This document shows, piece by piece, positions 42,838 through 51,160 of a DNA stretch of 64,000 nucleotides (the stretch's first letter is position 1; each line of letters opens with the position of its first letter). This DNA is from Phascolarctobacterium_A sp034086985 (GTDB lineage: Bacteria > Bacillota > Negativicutes > Acidaminococcales > Acidaminococcaceae). The stretch is from contig JAXDZG010000023.1 in assembly GCA_034086985.1 (NCBI GenBank), forward strand, positions 62,001-126,000. Reading direction: 5' to 3'. A program made the translations under genes and the position numbers. A model generated the notes under the pieces. That model saw only the letters and a list, made by a program, of their open reading frames with translations. It did no database searches and was not told the DNA's origin.

Positions 42838-42866
42838 ATTATATCCTTACTTTGTATACATGTCAA
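42838..42866 (-). promoter_or_regulatory. consensus promoter of the orphan binding-protein gene
   Basis: TTGACA (42866-42861) and TATAAT (42843-42838) are perfect and 17 bp apart on the minus strand. Confidence 0.88.
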
Positions 42867-42953
42867 CAACCGCTCATATGTTTTTTGTGAGATACTGAAC
42901 ACTTTCCCAATAATGTCCATTCTAGGCCGCGAAATTATCTCTCCTAGGGTAAA

Positions 42954-42984
42954 TAAAAAGGGCCACCCCTAGGCAGCCCTTTAA
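42954..42984 (-). terminator. terminator of the ompM locus
   Basis: On the minus strand AAAGGGCTGCC pairs with GGTGGCCCTTT around TAGG, and TTATTT follows. Confidence 0.8.
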
Positions 42985-43035
42985 AAAGAGAGTAGGAAGA
43001 ATGATTTCCCAATGAATCAACTGAGTCAATCAGGA

Positions 43036-44179
43036 TTAGAAGGTTACTTGCAGACGGCTCCACAGTACTTGGGTATCGGTGCTGGTTTCCTTGCCTTCCA
43101 GATCATAGTAATCCAGCATGTAAACAATGTTCTTAGCCAAGGTATAGGTTGCGCCAATGCCATAGCCCTTGAAGCCTTCTTTTTCAAATGCGGACCAATC
43201 GCCAGCCTTCATGGTATGTGCTACGAAGGTGCCAGCGCCTTGGTCATAGTATTTTGCCCAAGCGCCCCAGCTGCCTACATTATTAGCCTTAGCACCTTTA
43301 TAAGCCACGCCAATTACATAACCATCGGTGTCAGCGCCAGCAACCAAAGCATCACTGTCCACGTCAGAATTCAGATACATAGCATCCAGGCTTACATTCT
43401 TATCGAAAGCATATTTAGCGCCCACATTGAAAACGTTGTTATCTTTGCCCTCAACTACAGGAGCTGCACCTACGCCATCCTTAAATTGGTCATAACCAGC
43501 CTGCAGGCCCAGTTTACCAATCTTACCAACAACATTTACGCCCCAGAATTCGTCATAGCCGTAGTCAACTGGTTGGCCCCAGTATGCGTTCAGCTTCACA
43601 TCCTTGCCATAGGTCAGGCCGATAAATTCAGCGTAATCATCGAACAGGTCGCCATCAGCCAAGAACATGGGAGCTTTACCGGCAACTACCTTAGCGCCAC
43701 CGATTTTACCGTTTACATAAGCCATGTTCAGCTTAGTTTCTTCATCACCGGTGTTATTAGCTAAGTTTTGATCGTTTTGAATACGAGCGGTGTAGGACCA
43801 GTCGTCATTTACTTGGCCGTTTACAAACAGACGGGTGCGCAGGCGGTTTTTAGCTACGCTTCCCTTGGTCTTTTGCAAATCGCCACCACGGTCAGCATAT
43901 TCATAGCGGATTTGGCCGGAAATCTTTACATTATCGGCTTTCTTTTCCAGAGCAGCCACACGCACGCCCAGATTGTCCAGCTCATCAGCAAATTCTGCTG
44001 CCAGCTTGTCCACATTGGCACCCTTAGCCATAGCCTTCGATTACACCAGCAGCTGCCAGCTTGGAAATGCTGTCATAAGCCCAGTGACCAGCAGGAACAT
44101 CGCTAAAGGAATTAGCTGCATAAGCAGAAGCGGTTACGCCCAGAGCCATAGCCATAGCGAGAACTAAAGATTTTTTCAT
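43036..44179 (-). pseudogene. ompM: ompM-type SLH-porin gene disrupted by an internal deletion/frameshift
   Basis: The gene starts normally: ATG 44179, signal peptide ending ASAYA, then the SLH start NSFSDVPAGHWAYDSISKLA and GVIEGYG, but it stops at TAA 44026-44024. A second frame opens at ATG 44031 (MAKGANVDKLAAEFADELD) and holds the coiled coil and the beta-barrel, ending VLWSRLQVTF. About 23 residues of the SLH domain normally found between these parts are missing. The junction contains AAGGCTATGGC, which would occur in both flanking regions. Without the leader the barrel could not be exported, so the locus is probably off (or phase-variable). OmpM tethers the outer membrane to peptidoglycan and acts as a porin in Negativicutes. 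Confidence 0.8.
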
Positions 44180-44274
44180 GATACTTCACACTCCTAAACT
44201 AGTAAATCTCTAACTAGTCCTGGGCAGAGCAGTTTCCTCGTTTCCTGTTCTTATCAAGATTAATTATTATCTAG

Positions 44275-44303
44275 ATTATAGCTTAGTAAGAAGTATATTG
44301 CAA
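44275..44303 (-). promoter_or_regulatory. promoter of the ompM locus
   Basis: TTGCAA and TATAAT are 17 bp apart on the minus strand, about 95 bp before the start codon. Two ACTAGT motifs lie in the leader (44194-44218). Confidence 0.68.
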
Positions 44304-44384
44304 GTAGTTTTTACATAAGATTTACTGATTTTGCAAATAGATTTACATTTACTTCAGTCATTTATGCACAAATCCCCATTATCC

Positions 44385-45410
44385 TTAAAGCTTGTGGTAG
44401 ATGCCCTGGGCAAATTTTTTAATACCTTCCCCAGTTTTGATGGCACTATTATAGGTATAATTCAAGGCTATTCCGTACACCTGCTTATTTTTGATGGCCT
44501 TTAAGGAGCCTAAAGCAGGATTTCTGCGGAAATGCTCCGCCGCAGCCTCCGGATCACCGCCGCTCTTCACTACAAAGATTACGTCTGGATCCTCATCTAT
44601 AATAGCCTCCAAGCTAATTGTTCCTAAAGGACTAGGAGGAACGTATGCACCCAGGCGAGTGCAAATATCTCCGGCCAGCTTAGTCTCATCATAAGACACA
44701 AGATTTTTGCCCAGCTCCTCCAAAATCATCACCTTGGGCCGGGGCTGACCAGCGGACGCTTTTTTATAATAAGCGATAGTATCGTACATTTCCTGCACAA
44801 TGGCCTTAGCCCGCTCCTCCCTGTCAAAGATAGTACCCAAGCCCAGGATGAAGCCCAGCTCATCCTCAAGGCTTTCCTTATGCTTGCGAGAGGTGGGGGA
44901 ATTGGCGTTGGGAGGCAGATAAGTGTGCACGCCCCGCTCGTTCCAAAACTCCGTGCTCTTGAGCCTTTTATCGGTGAAGAGGGATTGACCACTGACGATT
45001 AAATCCGCCCGCATAGCTACGAGGGACTCTGCGTTCAGGACTACGAAATTTTCAAAATGAATTTTATTATAGCCTGCAGCGTATTGGGGCTCCGGTGTGT
45101 AATAGGGATTGCCATAGCGCACGGCGCAAATCACCTTATCCGCCACCCCTAGAGCAACGAGAGTTTCATTAATTTGCTCCCCCACAGCCACCACTCGTTG
45201 GGGCATATGGGTGTAGAGAGACTCTGCTTCCCCCACAGCGTTATAATTTTTGACGATGACATTCTTGACCAGGCGGGGCTTGTAGCATTCCTCCGCCCCG
45301 CTGAGCGGTGCTGCTATGCTAATGGGCTGCATAATCCGCGTAGTGTAAAGCTGTAACACCCCCACGGCCACAGCTGCCACAGCTAAGGCTTTTAGTAAGC
45401 TTTTTTTCAT
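44385..45410 (-). CDS. iron-chelate/cobalamin-type (FecB/BtuF fold) binding protein
   Basis: This 341-residue periplasmic-binding protein of the TroA/BtuF fold shows RVVAVGEQINETLVALGVADKV, DLIVSGQSLF, and ISLEAIIDEDPDVIFVVKSGG. The N-terminus has a hydrophobic stretch (residues 6-25) but no lipobox cysteine, so it is probably anchored by this helix or released. It is the last gene of the TonB-receptor operon, 11 bp after the CGGC gene. The start ATG 45410 has GGGTGA upstream; the GTG four codons earlier is less likely. It should deliver the chelate to the FecCD-type permease. Confidence 0.83.
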   Translation of the reverse strand: MKKSLLKALAVAAVAVGVLQLYTTRIMQPISIAAPLSGAEECYKPRLVKNVIVKNYNAVGEAESLYTHMPQRVVAVGEQINETLVALGVADKVICAVRYGNPYYTPEPQYAAGYNKIHFENFVVLNAESLVAMRADLIVSGQSLFTDKRLKSTEFWNERGVHTYLPPNANSPTSRKHKESLEDELGFILGLGTIFDREERAKAIVQEMYDTIAYYKKASAGQPRPKVMILEELGKNLVSYDETKLAGDICTRLGAYVPPSPLGTISLEAIIDEDPDVIFVVKSGGDPEAAAEHFRRNPALGSLKAIKNKQVYGIALNYTYNSAIKTGEGIKKFAQGIYHKL

Positions 45411-45421
45411 TGCATCACCCA

Positions 45422-45772
45422 CTAGCTATGCGTACCCATGACAATTTCAATTCCATGGGCCTTAAAAAAGGCGATGAGCCTCTCTACTTGCTTGCACAGC
45501 TGCAAGTCATTGGTACGAGTTTGACAGCAGATACCCACATGCACCACATCAGGCTCCATGGATAAAATGCGCTCCAGCTTCTCGTCCATACCCATATCAT
45601 CCTCAAACTCTAGATTCTCACAGCCATTACAGGACATAAAGGCCACCAGCTGCAGCTCTTCCTCACCATAACGCTTAAAATAGCCCTTTTTATTATTAAA
45701 GGCGGATAAGCAAGCTGCGCCAGTGCAATTTTCCTCAGAACGTAAACAACGTAGAATGACGATTTTTTTCAT
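45422..45772 (-). CDS. CGGC-domain protein inside the iron-chelate operon
   Basis: This 116-residue protein resembles the CGGC domain family (MKKIVILRCLRSEENCTGAACL at the start; CNGCENLEF in the middle; GICCQTRTNDLQLCKQ near the end). The eight or so cysteines suggest metal or Fe-S binding. Its function is unknown. Its ATG 45772 overlaps the ATPase stop (ATGA), and the binding-protein gene follows, so it is translationally tied into the transport operon. A role in handling the imported metal, such as reductive release, is possible but unproven. Confidence 0.75.
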   Translation of the reverse strand: MKKIVILRCLRSEENCTGAACLSAFNNKKGYFKRYGEEELQLVAFMSCNGCENLEFEDDMGMDEKLERILSMEPDVVHVGICCQTRTNDLQLCKQVERLIAFFKAHGIEIVMGTHS

Positions 45773-46551
45773 ATTCCTTCTCTCCAATGCTTGGGCAAAT
45801 AGATGATATTCATTCGCCCGGTTTTTTCGTCCACATGAATCTTACTGCGAACCTCGTACATATCGTAAATGAATTCCTCTGTCAAAAGCTCTCTCGGAGT
45901 ACCAACACCCACTACCTGCCCCGCCTTAATAGCTACCAAGCGGTCGCAATACATGGAGGCGATGTTTAAATCATGTATAGCTGCGACTACAGTGGCGTCC
46001 AAGCTTTTCACAATGTCCATGATTTCCAGCTGGTATTTAATATCCAGATGGTTGGTGGGCTCATCCAGCACCATGCATTCGGTCTGCTGGGTCAGGGCGC
46101 GAGCTAGGATGACCCGCTGCTGCTCGCCACCGCTTAAGGTGGAGAAGCTGCGCTTTTCAAAGGCTTCCATGCCTACTCTAGCCAACGCGGCTCTGGCAAT
46201 GGCAAAATCCTCCAGATTATCCCGCTCCAGTACCTTTTTATGGGGTGAGCGTCCCATCAGCACCACATCCAGCACAGAAAAATCAAAGCTATAAAAATTA
46301 TGCTGGGCTACCACGGCCAGCTTCAGGGCCGACTCTCGGTAGGAAAGCTCATCTAGATGCTTGCCATCGAAATAAATATCGCCGCTGGTGGGCTTTTGAA
46401 TGCGGTAGACGCATTTTAAAAATGTGCTTTTGCCGCTACCATTGGGGCCGATAATACCCACAAATTCCTTGGGATGCAGCTCAAAATCAATACCCTTTAA
46501 GATTTCCTTTTTGCCGATGAACATTTTTACGGCCTGCGCTAATATTTCCAT
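45769..46551 (-). CDS. FecE/BtuD-type ABC transporter ATPase
   Basis: This 260-residue ATPase has Walker A GPNGSGKST, Q-loop VAQHNFYSFDFSV, signature LSGGEQQRVILARAL, Walker B MVLDEPTNHLD and switch AAIHDLNIAS. It pairs with the FecCD-type permease; the start ATG 46551 is set by GGAGG 10 nt upstream (TTG 46557 is too close to it). It ends within the CGGC gene start. Confidence 0.92.
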   Translation of the reverse strand: MEILAQAVKMFIGKKEILKGIDFELHPKEFVGIIGPNGSGKSTFLKCVYRIQKPTSGDIYFDGKHLDELSYRESALKLAVVAQHNFYSFDFSVLDVVLMGRSPHKKVLERDNLEDFAIARAALARVGMEAFEKRSFSTLSGGEQQRVILARALTQQTECMVLDEPTNHLDIKYQLEIMDIVKSLDATVVAAIHDLNIASMYCDRLVAIKAGQVVGVGTPRELLTEEFIYDMYEVRSKIHVDEKTGRMNIIYLPKHWREGI

Positions 46552-46553
46552 GC

Positions 46554-47609
46554 TCAATTACCTCCAAAGCCATAGGTCTTTTTAATCATCAGGTAAACAA
46601 AGCAGGGTGCGCCGATGAGGGAAATCAAAATACCAATGGGCAGCTCGGTGCGAGGGATAATAATGCGGCAGAGGCCATCAGCAATAACAAGGAATACTGC
46701 GCCCACAAGAGCAGCTACGGGCACCAGCTTTTTGTGGTCCGTGCCCACTAGCATGCGCACTACATGGGGCACGATGAGGCCCACAAAGCCCACAGTACCG
46801 GCAGCATAGACTATAAAGCCCACAATGAGGGAGCTAATGAGCAGGTACACCTGCCGATAAATGTGTAAATCCGTGCCTAGGGTCAGAGCGGACTCATCGC
46901 CTAGGAGCATCAGGTTGAGAATGCGGCTCTGGCTCCAAAAAAAGAGCACGGCCACTACAATCAAGGGGATGATGATGGCCAAAACCTCCCATTTAGCACC
47001 GGCAAAGGAGCCCATCATCCAGTAGGCAATGGTTTGCATACCATCCTTGTTATTGGCAAAATAAACGATGAAGCTGGAAAAGGCGGTGCATACGGCGCTC
47101 AAGGCCATGCCTGCCAAGAGCAGCTTGATGGAATTGCTGCGCCCTCCCATATTGGAAATAAAGAGCACCGCTAGCGAAATAGCAAAGGCGCCGATAAAGG
47201 CTGCAATGCCGATAAAATTTTCGCCTAAAGAGACTCCCACGCCTAGCAAAATGGCCGCTGTGGCGCCTAGGGAAGCGCCGGAGGAGATGCCCAAAATGTA
47301 GGGGTCGGCTAGCGGGTTTTTCACAATAGCCTGCATGATGACGCCACAGCAGGACAGGCCGCAGCCCACCGCTGCTGCCAGGACCAGGCGGGGCAGGCGC
47401 AGCAGCCAGATGATGTCGTGGGCAGAGCCCTTGCCTAAAGCGTCAATAGGTGTACCGCTTTGCAATTGGTTAATGATAGTAGTATAGATTTGCTCTACAG
47501 GTATGCGCACGGTGCCGATGGTCAACGCCCACAGCATGGACATGACTAGAAGCAAAATGAGGATACCGCACAGGAAAAGGTAACCCGTATCTCGAAAAAA
47601 TTGTTGCAT
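46554..47609 (-). CDS. FecCD/BtuC-type ABC permease
   Basis: This 351-residue permease has about ten helices and the family signatures RLPRLVLAAAVGCGLSCCGVIMQAIVKNPLADPYILGISSGAS (read in two halves) and GLIVPHVVRMLVGTDHKKLVP. It ends two bases before the ATPase start. It imports an iron chelate, haem or corrinoid with the ATPase and binding protein downstream. Two hairpins lie in the 105-bp gap between it and the receptor gene. Confidence 0.92.
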   Translation of the reverse strand: MQQFFRDTGYLFLCGILILLLVMSMLWALTIGTVRIPVEQIYTTIINQLQSGTPIDALGKGSAHDIIWLLRLPRLVLAAAVGCGLSCCGVIMQAIVKNPLADPYILGISSGASLGATAAILLGVGVSLGENFIGIAAFIGAFAISLAVLFISNMGGRSNSIKLLLAGMALSAVCTAFSSFIVYFANNKDGMQTIAYWMMGSFAGAKWEVLAIIIPLIVVAVLFFWSQSRILNLMLLGDESALTLGTDLHIYRQVYLLISSLIVGFIVYAAGTVGFVGLIVPHVVRMLVGTDHKKLVPVAALVGAVFLVIADGLCRIIIPRTELPIGILISLIGAPCFVYLMIKKTYGFGGN

Positions 47610-47628
47610 AGTCTACTCCTTATAAATG

Positions 47629-47695
47629 TGGCAAAGTACGCCCATAAAAATGCGCGTACTTTACCAAGTATGGAGAATTGTAGCAGCCATTAGGC
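47629..47695 (-). promoter_or_regulatory. two intercistronic hairpins between the receptor and permease genes
   Basis: On the minus strand GCAGCC-TAAT-GGCTGC is followed by the longer GGTAAAGTACGC / GCGTACTTTGCC with an 11-nt loop. No T tail is seen. They probably mark RNA processing, so the receptor is made in larger amount than the ABC proteins. Confidence 0.6.
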
Positions 47696-47714
47696 TGCGA
47701 AAAGAGTTGTTAGC

Positions 47715-49880
47715 TTATAATTCAAATTCTGCGGAGAGCATGAAGGTGCGGGGGCCGCCTAGGTGCAGCACGTTACCGGATGCAGTCCAGTAGTTTTTAT
47801 CGGTTACGTTATAGCACATAGCGCTCAGGGTTACCGGAGTGCCATTGAACTCGGTCTTAGCCTTTACACCTGCATCCAGAGTAAAGTAGCTGGGAACACC
47901 AAATTTTTCGTTCTGAACATAGGAGGAGCCAACATAGTTACCACGTACCAATGCTGAGAAGGCATCACTAGCTTTATATTCAACACCCAAATTAGCTGTC
48001 CATTCAGGAATACCGTTGGGGCGCTTACCGTTAGAAGCAGCGCTAGAGGTCTTTTGCTCTGCGTCCAGATACATAAAGCCACCAATTAGATTCCATTTTT
48101 CTGCCAAGGTGCCAGTTGCGGTATATTCAATACCCTTATGACGACGTTCACCATCTTGAGTTAATGTTTTAGTACCATCTGCATTGAATTGATCCATAGA
48201 GTTGGCTTTTTTAATATCAAAATAGCTCAGTTTATGGAAGAAATCACCAGTTTTAGCCTTAATACCAAATTCTGTTTGTTTTGTCTTATATGGATCCAAA
48301 GTATTGCCTTGGTTGGTGTAACCGCTACCTACAACAGCACCTTCAACAAATTCTTCTGTGTGGTTTGCAAAAACTGCAAGACGCGGGCTAAAGGTATAGT
48401 TAATGCCAAAGGAAGGAGATACATCATAGTAATCGCCGGCTTTTTTCTTATGGGAACCGTCTGTCTTATAGCTATCCTTATCAATAGATTTGCCAGTCAA
48501 GCCAAGCAAAATATTGAGCTTTTCATTGCCAGTCTTGATGGAGTCCATAATGGACCAGCTGCTAGCACGGGTGTGCGTGCCATAGTAAGCATCGGATTGG
48601 CTAAAGGAAGGAGGAGCCCAAAGGCTGGTATTAACATTATAAATATTGCCGGTCCAGCCGTCTTCTTCTTGATAATCCTTGGCGCCACCATAATAGTGCC
48701 ACATTCTATCTACGCCGAACACGTAGTTATGGGTCAAATCGCCGGTTTTGAAGTCGCCTCTTAAGCCGATTTGCGCGTAGTCACGCTTCTCAAGCAGGGA
48801 GTAGTTATCAGAGCTTGCCTTAAAATCACCGGCTTCATTCAACAAGGTTTTGCTAAAGCCAGTATAATAGTACCAATCCTGTTTAAAGTGACCTGCATTT
48901 AAAAATGCTTTTAAATGTTCATTAATCTTTTGTTCATGGTTTAAGGTCATAACAAAGTTTGTGTTTTTATCTCTACGCCATACAGGGTTAAAATTGGTAT
49001 CTCCATCGGGAGCACTGGGCAGTGCGTTGCCTACAAAGGAAGAAGAAACCGTCAAGCCGTAGGGACGACCTTGGCTATCAGTGTAGGTATAGCCCACCAT
49101 GAAGTTGGTTTTGCTGTCTTCAGTTTCTTGGTCTAAGTTGATGTAGATATTGCGTTGTTCCAAGTCCCAGTTTTCAATAGAGCGCTCACCATTGGTGTTG
49201 CTAGCATTGATGCGGATACCATAACGCTTGTTTTCACCAAAGCGTCCGCCCGCATCCACATATTCTTCATGGGAGCCCTTAGAATGGTACTTGATGCCTA
49301 CCTTACGAGTATCTTCATCAGCAAGAGCTTTTTTGCTATTAATATTAATAGTGCCACCATCTCTGTTATAAACAGCAGAGCCTGTAATACCTGTGGAGGG
49401 ACCTTCAATTACGTCTATAGAGTCAATAAAGTTACTGGATTGGCGAGTCATGGCCTGCATACCGGGGATACCGTTAATCATAAAGCCACGGCCACTATCA
49501 TCAAAGCCCCTAATCGTAATGCAGTCTACGGCGGAGTCATAGGTTTTGACAACGGAAGGAACCAAGCTCAAAACCTTGCTCAAGCCTTCAGTGGAAGACA
49601 AGAAGCTGCCCACTGCCTTTTCGGATAAAGTGGTAGTACTAATAGGAGAGGACATCGCATCCTGCTCACCCAAAATACCAATATTGGATGTAGCACGAAC
49701 GAACTCGCCCGCAATATAGCGTTGGCCATGGACAACAACCTCAGCCAGATGATAAGTATCGATAGCATTTTCGTCAGCGGCAGCAGCGCTGTCAGCAGCA
49801 TAAGCATTAGCCACAAAGCCCACGCTGGCAATAGCCAGACAGATGGCTCTTGTAAGCGCCTTGGAAGTTAATTTCATCAT
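47715..49880 (-). CDS. TonB-dependent outer-membrane siderophore-type receptor
   Basis: This 721-residue protein has a signal peptide (to about residue 30, ending NAYA), a TonB-box-like segment (YHLAEVVVHGQRY), a plug domain (VVKTYDSAVDCITIRGFDDSGRG, then INGIPGM and VIEGPSTGITGSA), and a 22-strand barrel ending MLSAEFEL. The FhuA-like plug favours a siderophore, but haem or a corrinoid is not excluded. ATG 49880 with GAGGTG upstream is chosen. It is the first gene of the five-gene operon; a LysR gene lies divergently. Confidence 0.9.
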   Translation of the reverse strand: MMKLTSKALTRAICLAIASVGFVANAYAADSAAAADENAIDTYHLAEVVVHGQRYIAGEFVRATSNIGILGEQDAMSSPISTTTLSEKAVGSFLSSTEGLSKVLSLVPSVVKTYDSAVDCITIRGFDDSGRGFMINGIPGMQAMTRQSSNFIDSIDVIEGPSTGITGSAVYNRDGGTININSKKALADEDTRKVGIKYHSKGSHEEYVDAGGRFGENKRYGIRINASNTNGERSIENWDLEQRNIYINLDQETEDSKTNFMVGYTYTDSQGRPYGLTVSSSFVGNALPSAPDGDTNFNPVWRRDKNTNFVMTLNHEQKINEHLKAFLNAGHFKQDWYYYTGFSKTLLNEAGDFKASSDNYSLLEKRDYAQIGLRGDFKTGDLTHNYVFGVDRMWHYYGGAKDYQEEDGWTGNIYNVNTSLWAPPSFSQSDAYYGTHTRASSWSIMDSIKTGNEKLNILLGLTGKSIDKDSYKTDGSHKKKAGDYYDVSPSFGINYTFSPRLAVFANHTEEFVEGAVVGSGYTNQGNTLDPYKTKQTEFGIKAKTGDFFHKLSYFDIKKANSMDQFNADGTKTLTQDGERRHKGIEYTATGTLAEKWNLIGGFMYLDAEQKTSSAASNGKRPNGIPEWTANLGVEYKASDAFSALVRGNYVGSSYVQNEKFGVPSYFTLDAGVKAKTEFNGTPVTLSAMCYNVTDKNYWTASGNVLHLGGPRTFMLSAEFEL

Positions 49881-49920
49881 AATACACACCTCAATGCAAT
49901 AATAGTATAGTTTCAATATA

Positions 49921-49938
49921 ACTAGAAATTAATCTAGT
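49921..49938. promoter_or_regulatory. 18-bp palindrome upstream of the TonB receptor gene
   Basis: ACTAGA-AATTAA-TCTAGT is an interrupted palindrome with perfect 6-bp arms. Placed 40 bp before the start codon, it is a possible operator for the divergent LysR protein. Confidence 0.45.
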
Positions 49939-50006
49939 AATTGTTATTATAAACAAGCCAAATGGTATTAGCAAATTATGGTTTTCAATATGCTAATAAA
50001 AAAGAT

Positions 50007-50038
50007 AAATAGCAGGCTTCTGAAAAAGCTTGCTATTT
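50007..50038. promoter_or_regulatory. hairpin in the receptor/lysR intergenic region
   Basis: AAATAGCAGGCTT pairs with AAGCTTGCTATTT across a 6-nt loop, with T runs on the minus side (ATCTTTTTTATT). It may insulate the two divergent units. Confidence 0.5.
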
Positions 50039-50144
50039 AAGTATAATAGGCACTATAATATATGCATAGATACTGTAAAATAGGTCTTTTTGTGCTTCTT
50101 TTACAGGTACACTTCTGTGTAAGCTTTTTGAGGTGAGATTTTCC

Positions 50145-51038
50145 GTGCTTTTACGTCAAATGAAATTCTTTCTGATGGTTGCTGATTGCAAAAGCTTTAG
50201 CGAAGCAGCGAACAAAGCATTTATGACTCAGCCAGCCATTTCCCATCAAATAAAAATGCTGGAGCAGGATTTAGGCATTGCTCTTTTTGAAAGAAAAAAC
50301 AGCCGCGTCTCCTTAACAGCAGCAGGCGAAGAGTTTTATGAGCCCTGTAAGCGCCTTGTTACCCAAGCGGAGTGTCTACGAGCCCATATGCAAAACTTTA
50401 GTGCTCCACCCAAGAACGGGCTCAGAATCGGTAGTCGCACCAGCTACAATGTGCGCCAGCTTTGCGCTGCCACCAATAAGCTGAACTCTGAATTTCCCAA
50501 CTCCATTATAGAAATTATTTATAGGGATCATGACCAGCTGCTAGAGCTTTTACAAAAGCATGAGTTGGATGCAGTTATTACAGATTTACGCTCCCAAGAG
50601 GAAAAGGAGTTGTTTATCTACAAGCCCTTAGAAAATTCCCCTGTACAGGTAGCACTGCCCATGTCATCCTGCCTTGCCCAAAATGCCTATGTAGAGCCGG
50701 AGCAGCTCCAGAAAATGAACTGTATCCTTATTGCCCACAAAAAATACGGTGAACAGGAAAAGGCCTACTATAAACGCTTTTTGGATTTTGGTGGCTGCTT
50801 TAAAATAACACGTGATATTCCCTGTGCCGTTACCTCAGTGGTCCATGGACACAGCTTTTTACCGGTGGTGAGCAACATTGATGCCTCCGCCTATTACGGA
50901 CAAATCACCAAGCTAGTTCCCCTTTACCATAATGGTCATCCCTTTAATTTTGAGCACGGTCTCTTCTGGAACCGTGGCTGTCTAGGCGAGGAGCAAAGGG
51001 AGCTATTGCAAAAGCTCTATTCTCTCTTAAAAATATAA
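50145..51038 (+). CDS. LysR family regulator next to the TonB-receptor operon
   Basis: This 297-residue LTTR has the winged helix MLLRQMKFFLMVADCKSFS (first residue from GTG) and AFMTQPAISHQIKMLEQDLG, and a sensing domain that is short on its C-terminal side. GTG 50145 is chosen because GAGGTGA lies 8 nt upstream; an earlier GTG at 50133 overlaps that site. The divergent receptor operon is its likely target. No known co-inducer can be named. Confidence 0.88.
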   Translation: MLLRQMKFFLMVADCKSFSEAANKAFMTQPAISHQIKMLEQDLGIALFERKNSRVSLTAAGEEFYEPCKRLVTQAECLRAHMQNFSAPPKNGLRIGSRTSYNVRQLCAATNKLNSEFPNSIIEIIYRDHDQLLELLQKHELDAVITDLRSQEEKELFIYKPLENSPVQVALPMSSCLAQNAYVEPEQLQKMNCILIAHKKYGEQEKAYYKRFLDFGGCFKITRDIPCAVTSVVHGHSFLPVVSNIDASAYYGQITKLVPLYHNGHPFNFEHGLFWNRGCLGEEQRELLQKLYSLLKI

Positions 51039-51042
51039 TGCA

Positions 51043-51088
51043 AGAAGCTCGCACCAAGCATATTTTTGCTGGACGAGCTTCTTTTTTT
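51043..51088 (+). terminator. Rho-independent terminator of the lysR gene
   Basis: GAAGCTCG and CGAGCTTC, with inner CCAAGCA / TTGCTGG, form a stem followed by TTTTTTT. Confidence 0.88.
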
Positions 51089-51160
51089 GCTAGTTTATTT
51101 GAAAAATTTGTGATATAATTGAAGTCATAATGGGAGTAGTGTCTCTAAGAGGTGAGAAGA

